Under the pieces are notes generated by a model, which saw only the letters and a list, made by a program, of their open reading frames with translations, had not been told where the DNA came from and searched no databases. A stretch of DNA of 64,000 bases from Williamsia faeni (lineage in GTDB: Bacteria; Actinomycetota; Actinomycetes; Mycobacteriales; Mycobacteriaceae). Made by a program: the position numbers and the translations under genes. Location of the stretch: positions 341,099 through 405,098 of the forward strand of contig QJJF01000001.1 in assembly GCA_003202005.1 (NCBI GenBank), given 5' to 3'. This document shows positions 54,993-63,435 of the stretch, piece by piece. The first letter of the stretch is position 1; each line of letters begins with the position of its first letter.

Positions 54993-56390
54993 GTGGCCAA
55001 ACAGAAGTCGACGTACCGGTGCAGTGCCTGCGCATATCAAGTCGCGAAATGGGTTGGCCGCTGCCCTGAATGCGGTGAATGGGGCTCGGTGACCGAAGCC
55101 GCCCTGGCAACCGTGGGCGGATCCGGAATCGGCGGGGGCAAATCCGCCACCGTCGCAACGATTCCCAGCCGGCCGGCGCGTCCGATGACGCAGATCGATG
55201 CAACCAACGCCGCCGCCTTCCCCACCGGCATCGGCGAATTCGACCGGGTACTGGGCAAGGGCATAGTCCCCGGCTCGGTCATGCTCCTCGCCGGCGAACC
55301 AGGTGTCGGCAAGTCCACCCTGTTGCTCGAGGCCGTCAAACAATGGGCGCTGCAAGGCCGTCGGGCCCTCTACGTCACGGGCGAAGAGTCGGCCGGTCAG
55401 GTCCGGCTCCGTGCCGAACGCACCGGAGCCGTCCACGACGAGATCTACCTCGCTGCCGAATCCGACCTGGGCGCGGTCCTCGGCCACGCCGAAGCAGTCA
55501 TGCCATCGCTGATGGTGGTCGACTCGGTACAGACGATGATCGCCCAGAACGTCGATGGCGTGAACGGCGGCGTCACCCAGATCCGCGCGGTGACAACAGC
55601 ATTGACCTCCCTGGCCAAGAATGCCGGAATCGCTGTCATCCTCGTCGGCCACGTCACCAAGGACGGCACCGTTGCCGGCCCACGCTCGCTGGAACACCTG
55701 GTGGACGTGGTCCTGTCGTTCGAAGGCGACAAGCATTCACCCCTGCGCATGGTCCGCGGGATCAAGAACCGCTTCGGGTCTGCCGACGAGGTCGGTTGCT
55801 TCGAACAGCGCGAAGACGGCATCCACGAGGTCACCGACCCCTCCGAACTCTTCTTGCACCACCGCGACATCGGGGTTGCCGGCACCGCCATCACCGTGGC
55901 GCTGGACGGTAAACGTCCACTCCTCGGCGAAGTCCAGGCGCTGGTCTCGAAATCGAGTTTGGCAAACCCCCGTCGTGCAGTGGTCGGGCTCGATTCGGCA
56001 AGGGTGGCAATGATTCTGGCCGTCTGCGCAGCCCGGGCGAACCTGCCCACCCACGATCAGGACGTCTACGTCGCCACCGTCGGCGGCATGAAGATCAGCG
56101 AACCCGCCGCCGACCTCTCGGTGGCACTGGCGCTCAGTTCCATCCTCGCCCAGCGATCGCTGCCGGGGTCGATGGTGGCCATCGGCGAGATCGGACTCGC
56201 CGGAGAGGTCCGCCGGGTGGCCGGGGTCGGCCGTCGGGTCGCCGAGGCAAAGCGGTTGGGGTTCAAGCACGCAATCGTTCCGGCCGGATCGCTGGATCTG
56301 CCATCGGGCATCAAGATCACCCAGGTCGCCGACCTTCAGACGGCGATGCGCGCCGCACTCAAAGGCCCCGCGGGCCCCTTCTCATTCTGA
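54993..56390 (+). CDS. radA: DNA repair protein RadA
   Basis: A 465-aa recombination helper that promotes branch migration. N-terminal zinc finger YRCSACAYQ...RCPECGEW (four Cys), RecA-like core with Walker A GEPGVGKSTL, VDSVQTM (Walker B), the RadA-specific KNRFG loop, and a C-terminal Lon-protease-like domain with SEPAADLSVALALSS and GEIGLAGEVRRV. GTG 54993. It meets the thioesterase gene end to end with 9 bp between; disA follows beyond that gene. Confidence 0.96.
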   Translation: MAKQKSTYRCSACAYQVAKWVGRCPECGEWGSVTEAALATVGGSGIGGGKSATVATIPSRPARPMTQIDATNAAAFPTGIGEFDRVLGKGIVPGSVMLLAGEPGVGKSTLLLEAVKQWALQGRRALYVTGEESAGQVRLRAERTGAVHDEIYLAAESDLGAVLGHAEAVMPSLMVVDSVQTMIAQNVDGVNGGVTQIRAVTTALTSLAKNAGIAVILVGHVTKDGTVAGPRSLEHLVDVVLSFEGDKHSPLRMVRGIKNRFGSADEVGCFEQREDGIHEVTDPSELFLHHRDIGVAGTAITVALDGKRPLLGEVQALVSKSSLANPRRAVVGLDSARVAMILAVCAARANLPTHDQDVYVATVGGMKISEPAADLSVALALSSILAQRSLPGSMVAIGEIGLAGEVRRVAGVGRRVAEAKRLGFKHAIVPAGSLDLPSGIKITQVADLQTAMRAALKGPAGPFSF

Positions 56391-56399
56391 CTCGCGGCG

Positions 56400-56966
56400 C
56401 TAGACGCCGCCGCTGCGCTCCTTGCGTGCGATGGCTTCGGAGTAGAACTCTGCGGCACCGCTGACGGCATAGCTGTCCCTGTAGTGCTCGAGCGGTTTGA
56501 TGATGACAAAGATCGCATGCGCCGCGGCAACCGCTTCCGTGCTGTCGCCGAGATACGCGACAGCACGGGAGTACAGCTTGCGCCGGACCGTCCCGACTGT
56601 CTCGGCCTCGATCCGCAGTTCCGAACCGAGTGGGATCGGTTTGGCGAAGTCGATCTCGAGATGCGCGGTCACTGCGACCTGGCCCACGATGTAGTGGGTC
56701 AGACCCATCGCCTCGTCGAATGCGGTCGAGAGAATGCCGCCGTGGATCGTGCCCGGACCACCCTCGAAACGTTTGTCGACCTGCATGCGGACCGTGGCGT
56801 TCGTGCCCTCGCCCGCGATAGCGACCACGTGGAGTCCACCCTCGGACTGCTCCCCGCATCCAAAGCACATCGGATTGTGCGCGCGCACGCTTTCCCCGGG
56901 TGGTGGAGCCTTGGGCGACCGGACTGCCGGGACGAGCTCGTCGGGCAAAACAAAGGAGGTTTTCAC
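56400..56966 (-). CDS. PaaI-type thioesterase, opposite strand between radA and disA
   Basis: A 188-aa hotdog protein. [14 protein letters not shown], then [20 protein letters not shown], holds the HGG segment and acidic residue used by PaaI/4HBT acyl-CoA thioesterases. The C-terminal ~35 residues are extra. GTG 56966 lies 47 bp from the divergent disA ATG. In many actinomycetes radA and disA are adjacent and co-directional, so this gene interrupts the pair and splits their transcription. Substrate unknown. Confidence 0.82.
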   Translation of the reverse strand: MKTSFVLPDELVPAVRSPKAPPPGESVRAHNPMCFGCGEQSEGGLHVVAIAGEGTNATVRMQVDKRFEGGPGTIHGGILSTAFDEAMGLTHYIVGQVAVTAHLEIDFAKPIPLGSELRIEAETVGTVRRKLYSRAVAYLGDSTEAVAAAHAIFVIIKPLEHYRDSYAVSGAAEFYSEAIARKERSGGV

Positions 56967-57013
56967 AGACAGCTAATCTAGTCACCACTTGCGTTACTAC
57001 AGAAAGGCGCCTC

Positions 57014-58096
57014 ATGCCAGAGGTTCCGGCCTCCGATCTGCTCCGCACCACGATCGCCCGGCTCGCACCCGGCACACCCCTTCGAGATGGCCTGGAACGC
57101 ATCCTGCGTGGCCGGACCGGCGCTCTCATCGTCATCGGGCACGATCCCGAGGTCGAGAGCATCTGTGCGGGTGGCTTCGATCTGGACGTGGCATTTGCGC
57201 CGACCCGGCTGCGTGAGCTGTCGAAGATGGACGGTGCGGTTGTTCTTTCGACCGACGGCGCGCGGATCGTCCGGGCCAATGTGCAGCTGGTTCCCGATCC
57301 GTCGATCCCGACCGAGGAATCTGGTACCCGGCACCGTAGCGCCGAGCGCACCGCCATCCAGACCGGATACCCGGTGATCTCGGTGAGTGCGTCGATGTCG
57401 ATCGTGTCCGCATACGTCGACGGAATCCGCTATGTGGTCGAGGGTTCGGACGCCATCCTCTCGCGCGCGAACCTGGCGGTGGCAACACTCGAGCGGTACA
57501 AGACCCGACTGGACGAGGTCAGCACACAGCTGTCCCGTTCGGAGATCGAGGATTACGTCACGCTGCGCGATGCGATGACGGTGGCCCAGCGCCTGGAAAT
57601 GGTCCGACGCGTCTCCGAGGAGATCGAGTACTACGTAGTCGAACTCGGTGTGAACGGCCGCCAGCTCAGCCTGCAGCTCGAAGAACTCGTGGGCGACAAC
57701 GACTCTGCGCGCGAACTGGTGGTCCGCGACTACTTCGCAAGTCCCGAGCCCGCGAGCACCCAGGAGGTCGAGCAGGCCCTGGCCGCCATCGAAAAGCTCA
57801 CCGACGCAGACCTTCTCGACCTGACGGCACTGGCCCGTGCATTCGGCTACCCGAATACCGTTGACGCACAGGACACCGCGATGAGCCCCCGCGGATACCG
57901 GCTGCTGGCCCGGATCCCCCGCCTGCAGTTCGCCCACATCGATCGACTCGTCCGCAGCTACGGCACCCTGCAGGCGCTCCTCGCCGCAACCGCCGCCGAC
58001 CTGCAGGCCGTCGAGGGCATCGGCAGCATCTGGGCCCGCCACATCCGCGAGGGCCTGTCCCGGCTGGCCGAATCCAGCATCGAACGCTTCGACTGA
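57014..58096 (+). CDS. disA: DNA integrity scanning diadenylate cyclase
   Basis: A 360-aa protein making cyclic di-AMP from two ATP. The N-terminal DAC domain has the DGA motif at 73-75 (KMDGAVVLS) and RHR at 106-108 (GTRHRSAER), as in B. subtilis DisA. A helical linker and C-terminal helix-hairpin-helix domain ([21 protein letters not shown]) bind branched DNA. ATG 57014 has AAAGG upstream. It is separated from radA by an antisense thioesterase gene, so it should have its own promoter in the 47-bp gap or inside that gene. Confidence 0.96.
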   Translation: MPEVPASDLLRTTIARLAPGTPLRDGLERILRGRTGALIVIGHDPEVESICAGGFDLDVAFAPTRLRELSKMDGAVVLSTDGARIVRANVQLVPDPSIPTEESGTRHRSAERTAIQTGYPVISVSASMSIVSAYVDGIRYVVEGSDAILSRANLAVATLERYKTRLDEVSTQLSRSEIEDYVTLRDAMTVAQRLEMVRRVSEEIEYYVVELGVNGRQLSLQLEELVGDNDSARELVVRDYFASPEPASTQEVEQALAAIEKLTDADLLDLTALARAFGYPNTVDAQDTAMSPRGYRLLARIPRLQFAHIDRLVRSYGTLQALLAATAADLQAVEGIGSIWARHIREGLSRLAESSIERFD

Positions 58097-58106
58097 CTCC
58101 CGGCGG

Positions 58107-58871
58107 CTACTGCGCGTTCGCGCGATCGATGTTGAATGTGATCGGCGCGCTTGGCTTCTCGCCGATCTTGGCGATGGCCTGGTAAGCACCCGGAACCACT
58201 GGCTCTCGCGGGGTCTGACAACCCGGGGTGCTGGTGGTGCCCGACCACTGGATGGTGTCCTGGACCTGCTGGCCCGGCTTGAGGAGCTGGTTGTTGACGC
58301 CGGCTACCGGAGCGCAGTCACCCGAAGCCCAGATCCGGCGATCACCGGCGAGATTCAGGACGGTCACGCTCTGCATGGCCTTGCCGACGTCCCGCGTGCA
58401 CTCGGACAGTCCGGCGTTGGTCACCGCGATCGTGAAGATCGGCTGCTCGCCCTCTTTGTAGGCGGGCTTGTCGGTGTAGAGGACAACCGAGATGTTCTGG
58501 TCGGGGCACAGTCCACTCGCCGGAACCGGCGCCGGGGTCTGGCCCGCGGGCACCGCACCTGGTGCAACGGGCGCACCCGAGGCGTCGACCTGACCGAGTG
58601 CGACATCCCCGCCACCACCGGACGTGCCGCCGCTCCCACCGGGACTCGCCGATGCCGAGGCCGACGAATCGCTGTAGGCCGACGGAAGGACGTAGCTCGA
58701 TGAACTCGAGAGGTCGCTGCCGTTGGAGGTGTTCTTGTTGCTGTCGTCACCACCGGTGACCCAGAAGACCAGACCCACGATGACCGCCAGAACAACCACC
58801 AGCACGCCGGCCGCGAGTGCGCGACGGCGCCAGTAAATTTCCGGCGGCAAGGGGCCCTGAGGATCCAACAC
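58107..58871 (-). CDS. Single-pass membrane protein with Ser/Gly-rich linker (Rv3587c-like)
   Basis: A 254-aa protein: short cytosolic part (PEIYWRRR), one transmembrane helix (ALAAGVLVVVLAVIVGLVFWV), a long Ser/Gly/Pro-rich linker (about 45-120) and an extracellular beta-sandwich-like domain with Cys residues (LCPDQNISVVLYTDKPAYKEGEQPIF, GDCAPV, TPGCQTPREP) likely forming disulfides. The counterpart downstream of disA in mycobacteria is Rv3587c, function unknown. GTG 58871. It converges on disA with 10 bp between stop codons. Confidence 0.83.
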   Translation of the reverse strand: MLDPQGPLPPEIYWRRRALAAGVLVVVLAVIVGLVFWVTGGDDSNKNTSNGSDLSSSSSYVLPSAYSDSSASASASPGGSGGTSGGGGDVALGQVDASGAPVAPGAVPAGQTPAPVPASGLCPDQNISVVLYTDKPAYKEGEQPIFTIAVTNAGLSECTRDVGKAMQSVTVLNLAGDRRIWASGDCAPVAGVNNQLLKPGQQVQDTIQWSGTTSTPGCQTPREPVVPGAYQAIAKIGEKPSAPITFNIDRANAQ

Positions 58872-58961
58872 ACCCCGACGCTAATCGGAGCGTGCCGTCG
58901 GCTGTCTGACCTCGGGCGGCGTGTCGCGAGACGATGCTGTGCGCGAGGTCTCACCCCCAGG

Positions 58962-59615
58962 TCAGGATGCCAGGCTGGGCATGCGCGGATCGTCTTCGAC
59001 CTCGCCGAGCGTTCCGCGCAAACTGACCGCACCTTCGGCGAGCTCGTACGTCAGCCCCACGATCCCGAGCCGACCGCTGTCGATCTTCTCGGAAATGATC
59101 CGGCTCCGCTGGACCAGGAGACGACCGGTCTCTTTGACGTGACGCGCCTCGAACTCATCGACCCGGGTGAGACCTTCACTGCGACCGGCCAAGATGCTCG
59201 GGGTCACGCGTTCCACCACGTCACGAATGAATCCGCCCGGGATCTGCAGGTCATCGAGGGCTTCCAGCGTGGCCTTGACCGCGCCACAACTGTCGTGTCC
59301 GAGGATCGCGATCAAGGGCACGTCGAGCACCTCGACGGCATATTCGATCGAACCGAGGACCGCGGAGTCGATGACGTGCCCTGCGGTGCGGACGACGAAC
59401 ATCGAACCGAGACCCTGGTCGAAGATGATCTCTGCCGCGACTCGCGAGTCAGCGCAACCGAACAGCACAGCTTGCGGGTGCTGCCCTTCCGCCAAACGCG
59501 CACGGTCCTCGATACCCTGACTGGGATGATTCGACTTGCCCGCCACAAAACGTTCGTTGCCTTCGCGGAGGTTCGCCCATGCTTGAGCCGGAGTAGTTAG
59601 GGACATGCATGACAT
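58962..59615 (-). CDS. Beta-type carbonic anhydrase
   Basis: A 217-aa beta-carbonic anhydrase, CO2 to bicarbonate. Zinc ligands sit in LFGCADSRVAAE (Cys, with the Asp-Arg dyad) and LGHDSCGAVKA (His, Cys). ATG 59615 (MSCMSLTTPA) has AGGAGGG 4 nt upstream; ATG 59606 is the alternative. The gene corresponds to canB (Rv3588c) next to mutY. Its 5' end overlaps the 5' end of divergent mutY, an unusual arrangement. Confidence 0.92.
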   Translation of the reverse strand: MSCMSLTTPAQAWANLREGNERFVAGKSNHPSQGIEDRARLAEGQHPQAVLFGCADSRVAAEIIFDQGLGSMFVVRTAGHVIDSAVLGSIEYAVEVLDVPLIAILGHDSCGAVKATLEALDDLQIPGGFIRDVVERVTPSILAGRSEGLTRVDEFEARHVKETGRLLVQRSRIISEKIDSGRLGIVGLTYELAEGAVSLRGTLGEVEDDPRMPSLAS

Positions 59616-60501
59616 TCTGCCCTCCTCCGGTTCGGTCCCGCCGGGCAAGCTCCTCTCCTGGTTCGATCGAGCCGAGCGCGAGCTCCCCTGGCGAGCGCCC
59701 GGCGTCAGCGCCTGGCACATCCTGATCAGCGAGATCATGCTTCAGCAGACTCCGGTCGCACGGGTGGCCCCGATCTGGGAGCAGTGGGTGGCGCGGTGGC
59801 CGGTGCCGTCAGCGATGGCCACGACACCGGTGGGCGAGGTCGTCCGGGCGTGGGGCAAGCTCGGCTACCCGCGGCGCGCGATGCGCCTGCATGCTTGTTC
59901 GGCGGTCCTGGCGGCCGAACACGGGGATGTGGTTCCCGCCGACGTCGACGTGCTGCTGACGCTGCCGGGAATCGGTGATTACACGGCGCGGGCGATCGCC
60001 TGCTTCGCCTATGGGCAATCGGTACCGGTCGTCGACACCAACGTGCGGCGTGTCATCGCCCGGGCGGTGCACGGCCGCGCCGAACCGGGCAACCCGGCGC
60101 GGGCAGATCTCGGTGACGCGCAGGCACTGCTGCCCGACGATGATCGCGCGCCGAGGTTCTCGGCGGCGCTGATGGAGCTGGGGGCGTTGGTGTGTGTCGC
60201 CAAGAACCCGAGATGCCAGAGCTGCCCACTGACCGACTGCCTGTGGGTGGCGACCGGGCGGCCGGCCCACACCGGCCCGGCGCGCAAGGTGCAGAAGTTC
60301 GCCGGCACCGACCGCCAGGTTCGCGGGCTGCTGCTCGACGTTCTGCGCGCCGGCAACAGTCCGGTTCCGCGAGCATCACTCGACATCGTGTGGACCACCG
60401 ACACCGCGCAGCGCGACCGCGCGCTCGATTCGCTCCTGGTCGACGGACTCGCCGAGGTCACGTCCGACGGTCGTTACGCCCTGGCGGGCGAAGGGGACTG
60501 A
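59605..60501 (+). CDS. mutY: A/G-specific adenine glycosylase
   Basis: A 298-aa base-excision glycosylase removing A opposite 8-oxoG. Catalytic Glu in ISEIMLQQTPVARV, helix-hairpin-helix LLTLPGIGDYTARAIACFAYG, catalytic Asp in VPVVDTNVRRV and the [4Fe-4S] Cys cluster CVAKNPRCQSCPLTDC (spacing 6-2-4). The C-terminal domain is shorter than in E. coli, with no clear Nudix-like fold. ATG 59605 overlaps the carbonic anhydrase start region on the other strand; its 3' end overlaps the convergent hydrolase by 28 bp. Confidence 0.94.
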   Translation: MHDILPSSGSVPPGKLLSWFDRAERELPWRAPGVSAWHILISEIMLQQTPVARVAPIWEQWVARWPVPSAMATTPVGEVVRAWGKLGYPRRAMRLHACSAVLAAEHGDVVPADVDVLLTLPGIGDYTARAIACFAYGQSVPVVDTNVRRVIARAVHGRAEPGNPARADLGDAQALLPDDDRAPRFSAALMELGALVCVAKNPRCQSCPLTDCLWVATGRPAHTGPARKVQKFAGTDRQVRGLLLDVLRAGNSPVPRASLDIVWTTDTAQRDRALDSLLVDGLAEVTSDGRYALAGEGD

Positions 60502-61298
60502 ACCCGCGGGCGCTGCACCATGACGGTCTCCTGCAGGCCACAGAGAAATGCCTCCACCGCGCCCCGGTATTCGTCGGGGGCGGAATCATGCACCAGGTGA
60601 TCGGAGCCCGCCACCTGCAAGAGGATCGAATTGTTCACCGCGGCAGCCATCTTCGCCATCTGCCCGGGGGGCGTCACACTGTTCTGCGCCTCGATCAGCA
60701 GCGTCGGGACCTTGACCGCCTGCCACTGCTGCCAGAAGTCCCGCCGCCCCCACTCTTCGGCGATCTCAGCCCAGACCTCCAGCCGGCCGTGCAGGACACC
60801 GTCGTCGAACGCCTCATAGAAGTACCTCCCCGCGACCTCACCGAACATCGACTGCGCGTGCTCGAGTGAATCGAATCGCTCGGGCCACGACGAGAACCAC
60901 GGTTCCCAGCCGGCCGTCGTCCGCCCGCGGAAGTCGGGAGCCATGTCCTCGATCACCAACGCAGAGACCAACTCCGGATACTCTGCCGCCGTGCACCACG
61001 CATGCAGGGCACCCATCGAATGGCCGATCAGCACTGCCGGCCCCATGTCGATCCAGGTGAGGGCCTCGGCGAGATCCGCGACAAAGCGTTCGGTACACAG
61101 TTCGTCGGGACCGGCCCCGGCGGCGTCGTCGGCACCCCGATGGCAGGCAGCGTCGTAGGTGAATACCCGGCCATACCCACGCAACCAAGGGATCTGCCGT
61201 CGCCAGGTCCGGCCCCGGCCCATCAGTCCGTGCAACAGGACTATCGGCGCGCCGTCCGGCCTTCCGCCGTAGTCGATGAATCCGATGTCCGCGCTCAC
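60474..61298 (-). CDS. Alpha/beta hydrolase (Rv3591c-like)
   Basis: A 274-aa alpha/beta hydrolase: IVLLHGLMGRGRTWRRQIP, elbow LIGHSMGALHAW, acid region LLIEAQNSV (weak) and His in AGSDHLVHD. It keeps the place of Rv3591c beyond mutY in mycobacteria. Substrate unknown. GTG 61298 is the start. The last 28 nt overlap the end of mutY in antisense. The stretch 61299-61396 between it and divergent mhuD is short and holds only their promoters. Confidence 0.85.
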   Translation of the reverse strand: MSADIGFIDYGGRPDGAPIVLLHGLMGRGRTWRRQIPWLRGYGRVFTYDAACHRGADDAAGAGPDELCTERFVADLAEALTWIDMGPAVLIGHSMGALHAWCTAAEYPELVSALVIEDMAPDFRGRTTAGWEPWFSSWPERFDSLEHAQSMFGEVAGRYFYEAFDDGVLHGRLEVWAEIAEEWGRRDFWQQWQAVKVPTLLIEAQNSVTPPGQMAKMAAAVNNSILLQVAGSDHLVHDSAPDEYRGAVEAFLCGLQETVMVQRPRVQSPSPARA

Positions 61299-61396
61299 GA
61301 GGTAGAACCTTAGCCGCGATAGGCCCGCGTGCCGGGATATCCGAGAGGCCGTCGACGGGGTTCACCCGCACGATCGACGGCAGTAGGGTGAGCGAC

Positions 61397-61705
61397 ATGG
61401 CAATTGTGAAGATCAACGCGATTTCTGTCCCCGAGGGCGCCGGCCCCGAACTGGAGAAGCGGTTCGCCCAGCGCGCCCACACCGTCGACGGATCGAAGGG
61501 GTTCCTCGGGTTCCAGCTCCTGCGCCCGGTCAAGGGCGACGACCGCTACTTCGTGGTCACCCAGTGGGAGACCGAAGAGGACTTCGCCGCCTGGTCGGCC
61601 GGACCCGCTCGTGCGGCCCACGCCGGCGAACACGCCAAGCCCGTCTCCTCGGGCGCGAGCCTCCTCGAGTTCGAGGTTGTCATCGACGCCCGCCCCTCCA
61701 CCTGA
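61397..61705 (+). CDS. mhuD: Haem-degrading monooxygenase MhuD-like
   Basis: A 102-aa ferredoxin-like-fold dimeric haem monooxygenase. From ATG 61397 it reads MAIVKINAISVPEGAGPEL, and the MhuD/IsdG catalytic set falls at Asn7, Trp66 and His75, the same numbers as M. tuberculosis MhuD (Rv3592), with GFLGFQLLRP and GASLLEFEVV also conserved. MhuD opens haem to mycobilin and releases iron without CO. An in-frame GTG at 61388 is possible, but the numbering favours ATG. A hairpin terminator follows. Confidence 0.95.
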   Translation: MAIVKINAISVPEGAGPELEKRFAQRAHTVDGSKGFLGFQLLRPVKGDDRYFVVTQWETEEDFAAWSAGPARAAHAGEHAKPVSSGASLLEFEVVIDARPST

Positions 61706-61721
61706 GAGAACGTGTGACACC

Positions 61722-61760
61722 AACTGCGGAGATCGCCGCATCTGGCTGATCTCCGCAGTT
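61722..61760 (+). terminator. Hairpin terminator after mhuD
   Basis: AACTGCGGAGATC and GATCTCCGCAGTT are a perfect 13-bp pair around 13 nt, 16 bp past the mhuD stop. There is no T-run, but position and strength suggest a terminator. Confidence 0.65.
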
Positions 61761-61858
61761 CGCGGCTTCGCGCCCGCGTGCAGGCCAGAATTTCCTGCCG
61801 CAAAACTGGAACGTGTTCTACCATTGGTACCCAGAGGCAACCACCAACTGGAGGACCA

Positions 61859-63346
61859 ATGACGGACACCGCCCACGCGGCACCACCCACCTCGCGCGAC
61901 CACAGCGACCTGCTGATCGGCGGGCGCTGGACCCCTTCCCATTCCGCCGACATTCTCGAGGTCTTCTCGCCGGCCACCGGGCAGCGCGTGGGCAGCACAC
62001 CGCTGGCCGATGCCACCGACGTCGACACCGCGGTGAAAGCCGCGCGGGCCGCATTCGATTCGGGCGTCTGGCGCAATACCTCGCCCGAAGACCGGGCTGC
62101 CGTCATCGCCAAGGTCGCGGATCTGATCGACGAACGCGGCACCGAGATCGCAAACCTCGTCGCATCGGAGATGGGCGCTCCGCCACTCGCGGTGGCCACT
62201 CTCCAACAACTCCCCGCCACCGGTGTCCTTCGCGAATACGCCAAAGCAGCAATCAATTACAGCTGGCTCGAGTATCGCGACGGATTGTTCGGCAAGTCGC
62301 AGATCACCCGCGAACCGGTCGGTGTCGTCGGTGCGATCACGGCGTGGAACGTGCCACTGTTCCTGATCTGCAACAAGCTCGGCCCGGCGCTGGCCGCCGG
62401 ATGTTCGGTGGTCCTCAAGCCCGCGCCCGAGACCCCGCTGTCGGCCAACTACATCGCCGAACTGTTCACCGAGGCCGGACTGCCCGAAGGTGTGTTGTCG
62501 GTTGTCCCAGGCGGACCCGAGACCGGCAAAGCCCTTGTGGCCCACCCCGACGTCGACAAGATCACCTTCACCGGATCAACCGCGGCCGGCCGGGCGATCG
62601 CTGCCGCCTGCGGTGAACAACTCAAGCGCTGCTCGCTCGAACTCGGCGGCAAGTCTGCTGCCATCGTGCTCGCGGACGCCAACCCCGCCGAGATCGCCGG
62701 CATGCTCACCTTCACCGGCCTGATGAACACCGGCCAGGCGTGCGTCGCCCAGACCCGGGTGCTGGTCCCGAGTTCCAAGCGCGACGAGATCGTCGCCGCG
62801 ATGGTCGAGGCTGCCAAACTGCTGAAGCCGGGCCTGCCCGACGACCCGGAAGCGCAACTCGGACCACTGATCACCGAAAAGCAGCGCACCAAGGTCGAGG
62901 ACTACATCCAGAAGGGCAAGGACGCCGGTGCCACCGCCGTCCTCGAGAGCACTCGGCCGGAGGGGCTGGAATCGGGATACTTCCTCAGTCCCACAATCTT
63001 CACCGGTGTCACCAATGACATGGTCATCGCCCGCGAAGAGATCTTCGGCCCGGTCATCTCGGTGATCGACTACGAGACCGAGGACGAGGCGATCGCCATC
63101 GCCAACGACTCCGACTACGGTCTCGCCGGCACCGTGTGGACGGCCGATGTCGAACGTGGTCTCGAGATCGCCGCCCAGATCCGCACCGGAACCTACGGGG
63201 TCAACTGGTACGCAATCGATCCCGGTTCACCGTTCGGTGGTTACAAGAACTCCGGTATCGGCCGCGAGAACGGACCCGAGGGCCTCGAGTCCTACATCGA
63301 ACACAAGTCGGTCATCCTGCCGATGGGTTACGACCCCACCGCCTGA
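61859..63346 (+). CDS. NAD(P)-dependent aldehyde dehydrogenase
   Basis: A 495-aa ALDH. AITAWNVPLFLICNKLGPALAAG and FTGSTAAGRAIAA bind cofactor, Glu261 in SLELGGKSA and nucleophile Cys295 in MNTGQACVAQTRV are the catalytic pair, and EEIFGPVISVIDY and SPFGGYKNSGIGRENG are conserved. It resembles the mycobacterial Rv0223c-type dehydrogenases acting on aliphatic or aromatic aldehydes; exact substrate unknown. ATG 61859 has GGAGG 5 nt upstream. It stands alone between two hairpins. Confidence 0.94.
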   Translation: MTDTAHAAPPTSRDHSDLLIGGRWTPSHSADILEVFSPATGQRVGSTPLADATDVDTAVKAARAAFDSGVWRNTSPEDRAAVIAKVADLIDERGTEIANLVASEMGAPPLAVATLQQLPATGVLREYAKAAINYSWLEYRDGLFGKSQITREPVGVVGAITAWNVPLFLICNKLGPALAAGCSVVLKPAPETPLSANYIAELFTEAGLPEGVLSVVPGGPETGKALVAHPDVDKITFTGSTAAGRAIAAACGEQLKRCSLELGGKSAAIVLADANPAEIAGMLTFTGLMNTGQACVAQTRVLVPSSKRDEIVAAMVEAAKLLKPGLPDDPEAQLGPLITEKQRTKVEDYIQKGKDAGATAVLESTRPEGLESGYFLSPTIFTGVTNDMVIAREEIFGPVISVIDYETEDEAIAIANDSDYGLAGTVWTADVERGLEIAAQIRTGTYGVNWYAIDPGSPFGGYKNSGIGRENGPEGLESYIEHKSVILPMGYDPTA

Positions 63347-63365
63347 CCCTCCACACGAGCCACCT

Positions 63366-63405
63366 ATACGAAGACGAGCCACATATTTGTGGCTCGTCTT
63401 CGTAT
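63366..63405. terminator. Two-way terminator, 18-bp perfect stem
   Basis: ATACGAAGACGAGCCACA pairs perfectly with TGTGGCTCGTCTTCGTAT around TATT and is followed by TT. It lies between the convergent aldehyde dehydrogenase and Mce-associated genes. Confidence 0.85.
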
Positions 63406-63435
63406 TTCCGGCTCGCCTGCTGGGTGGGGCTGGGA

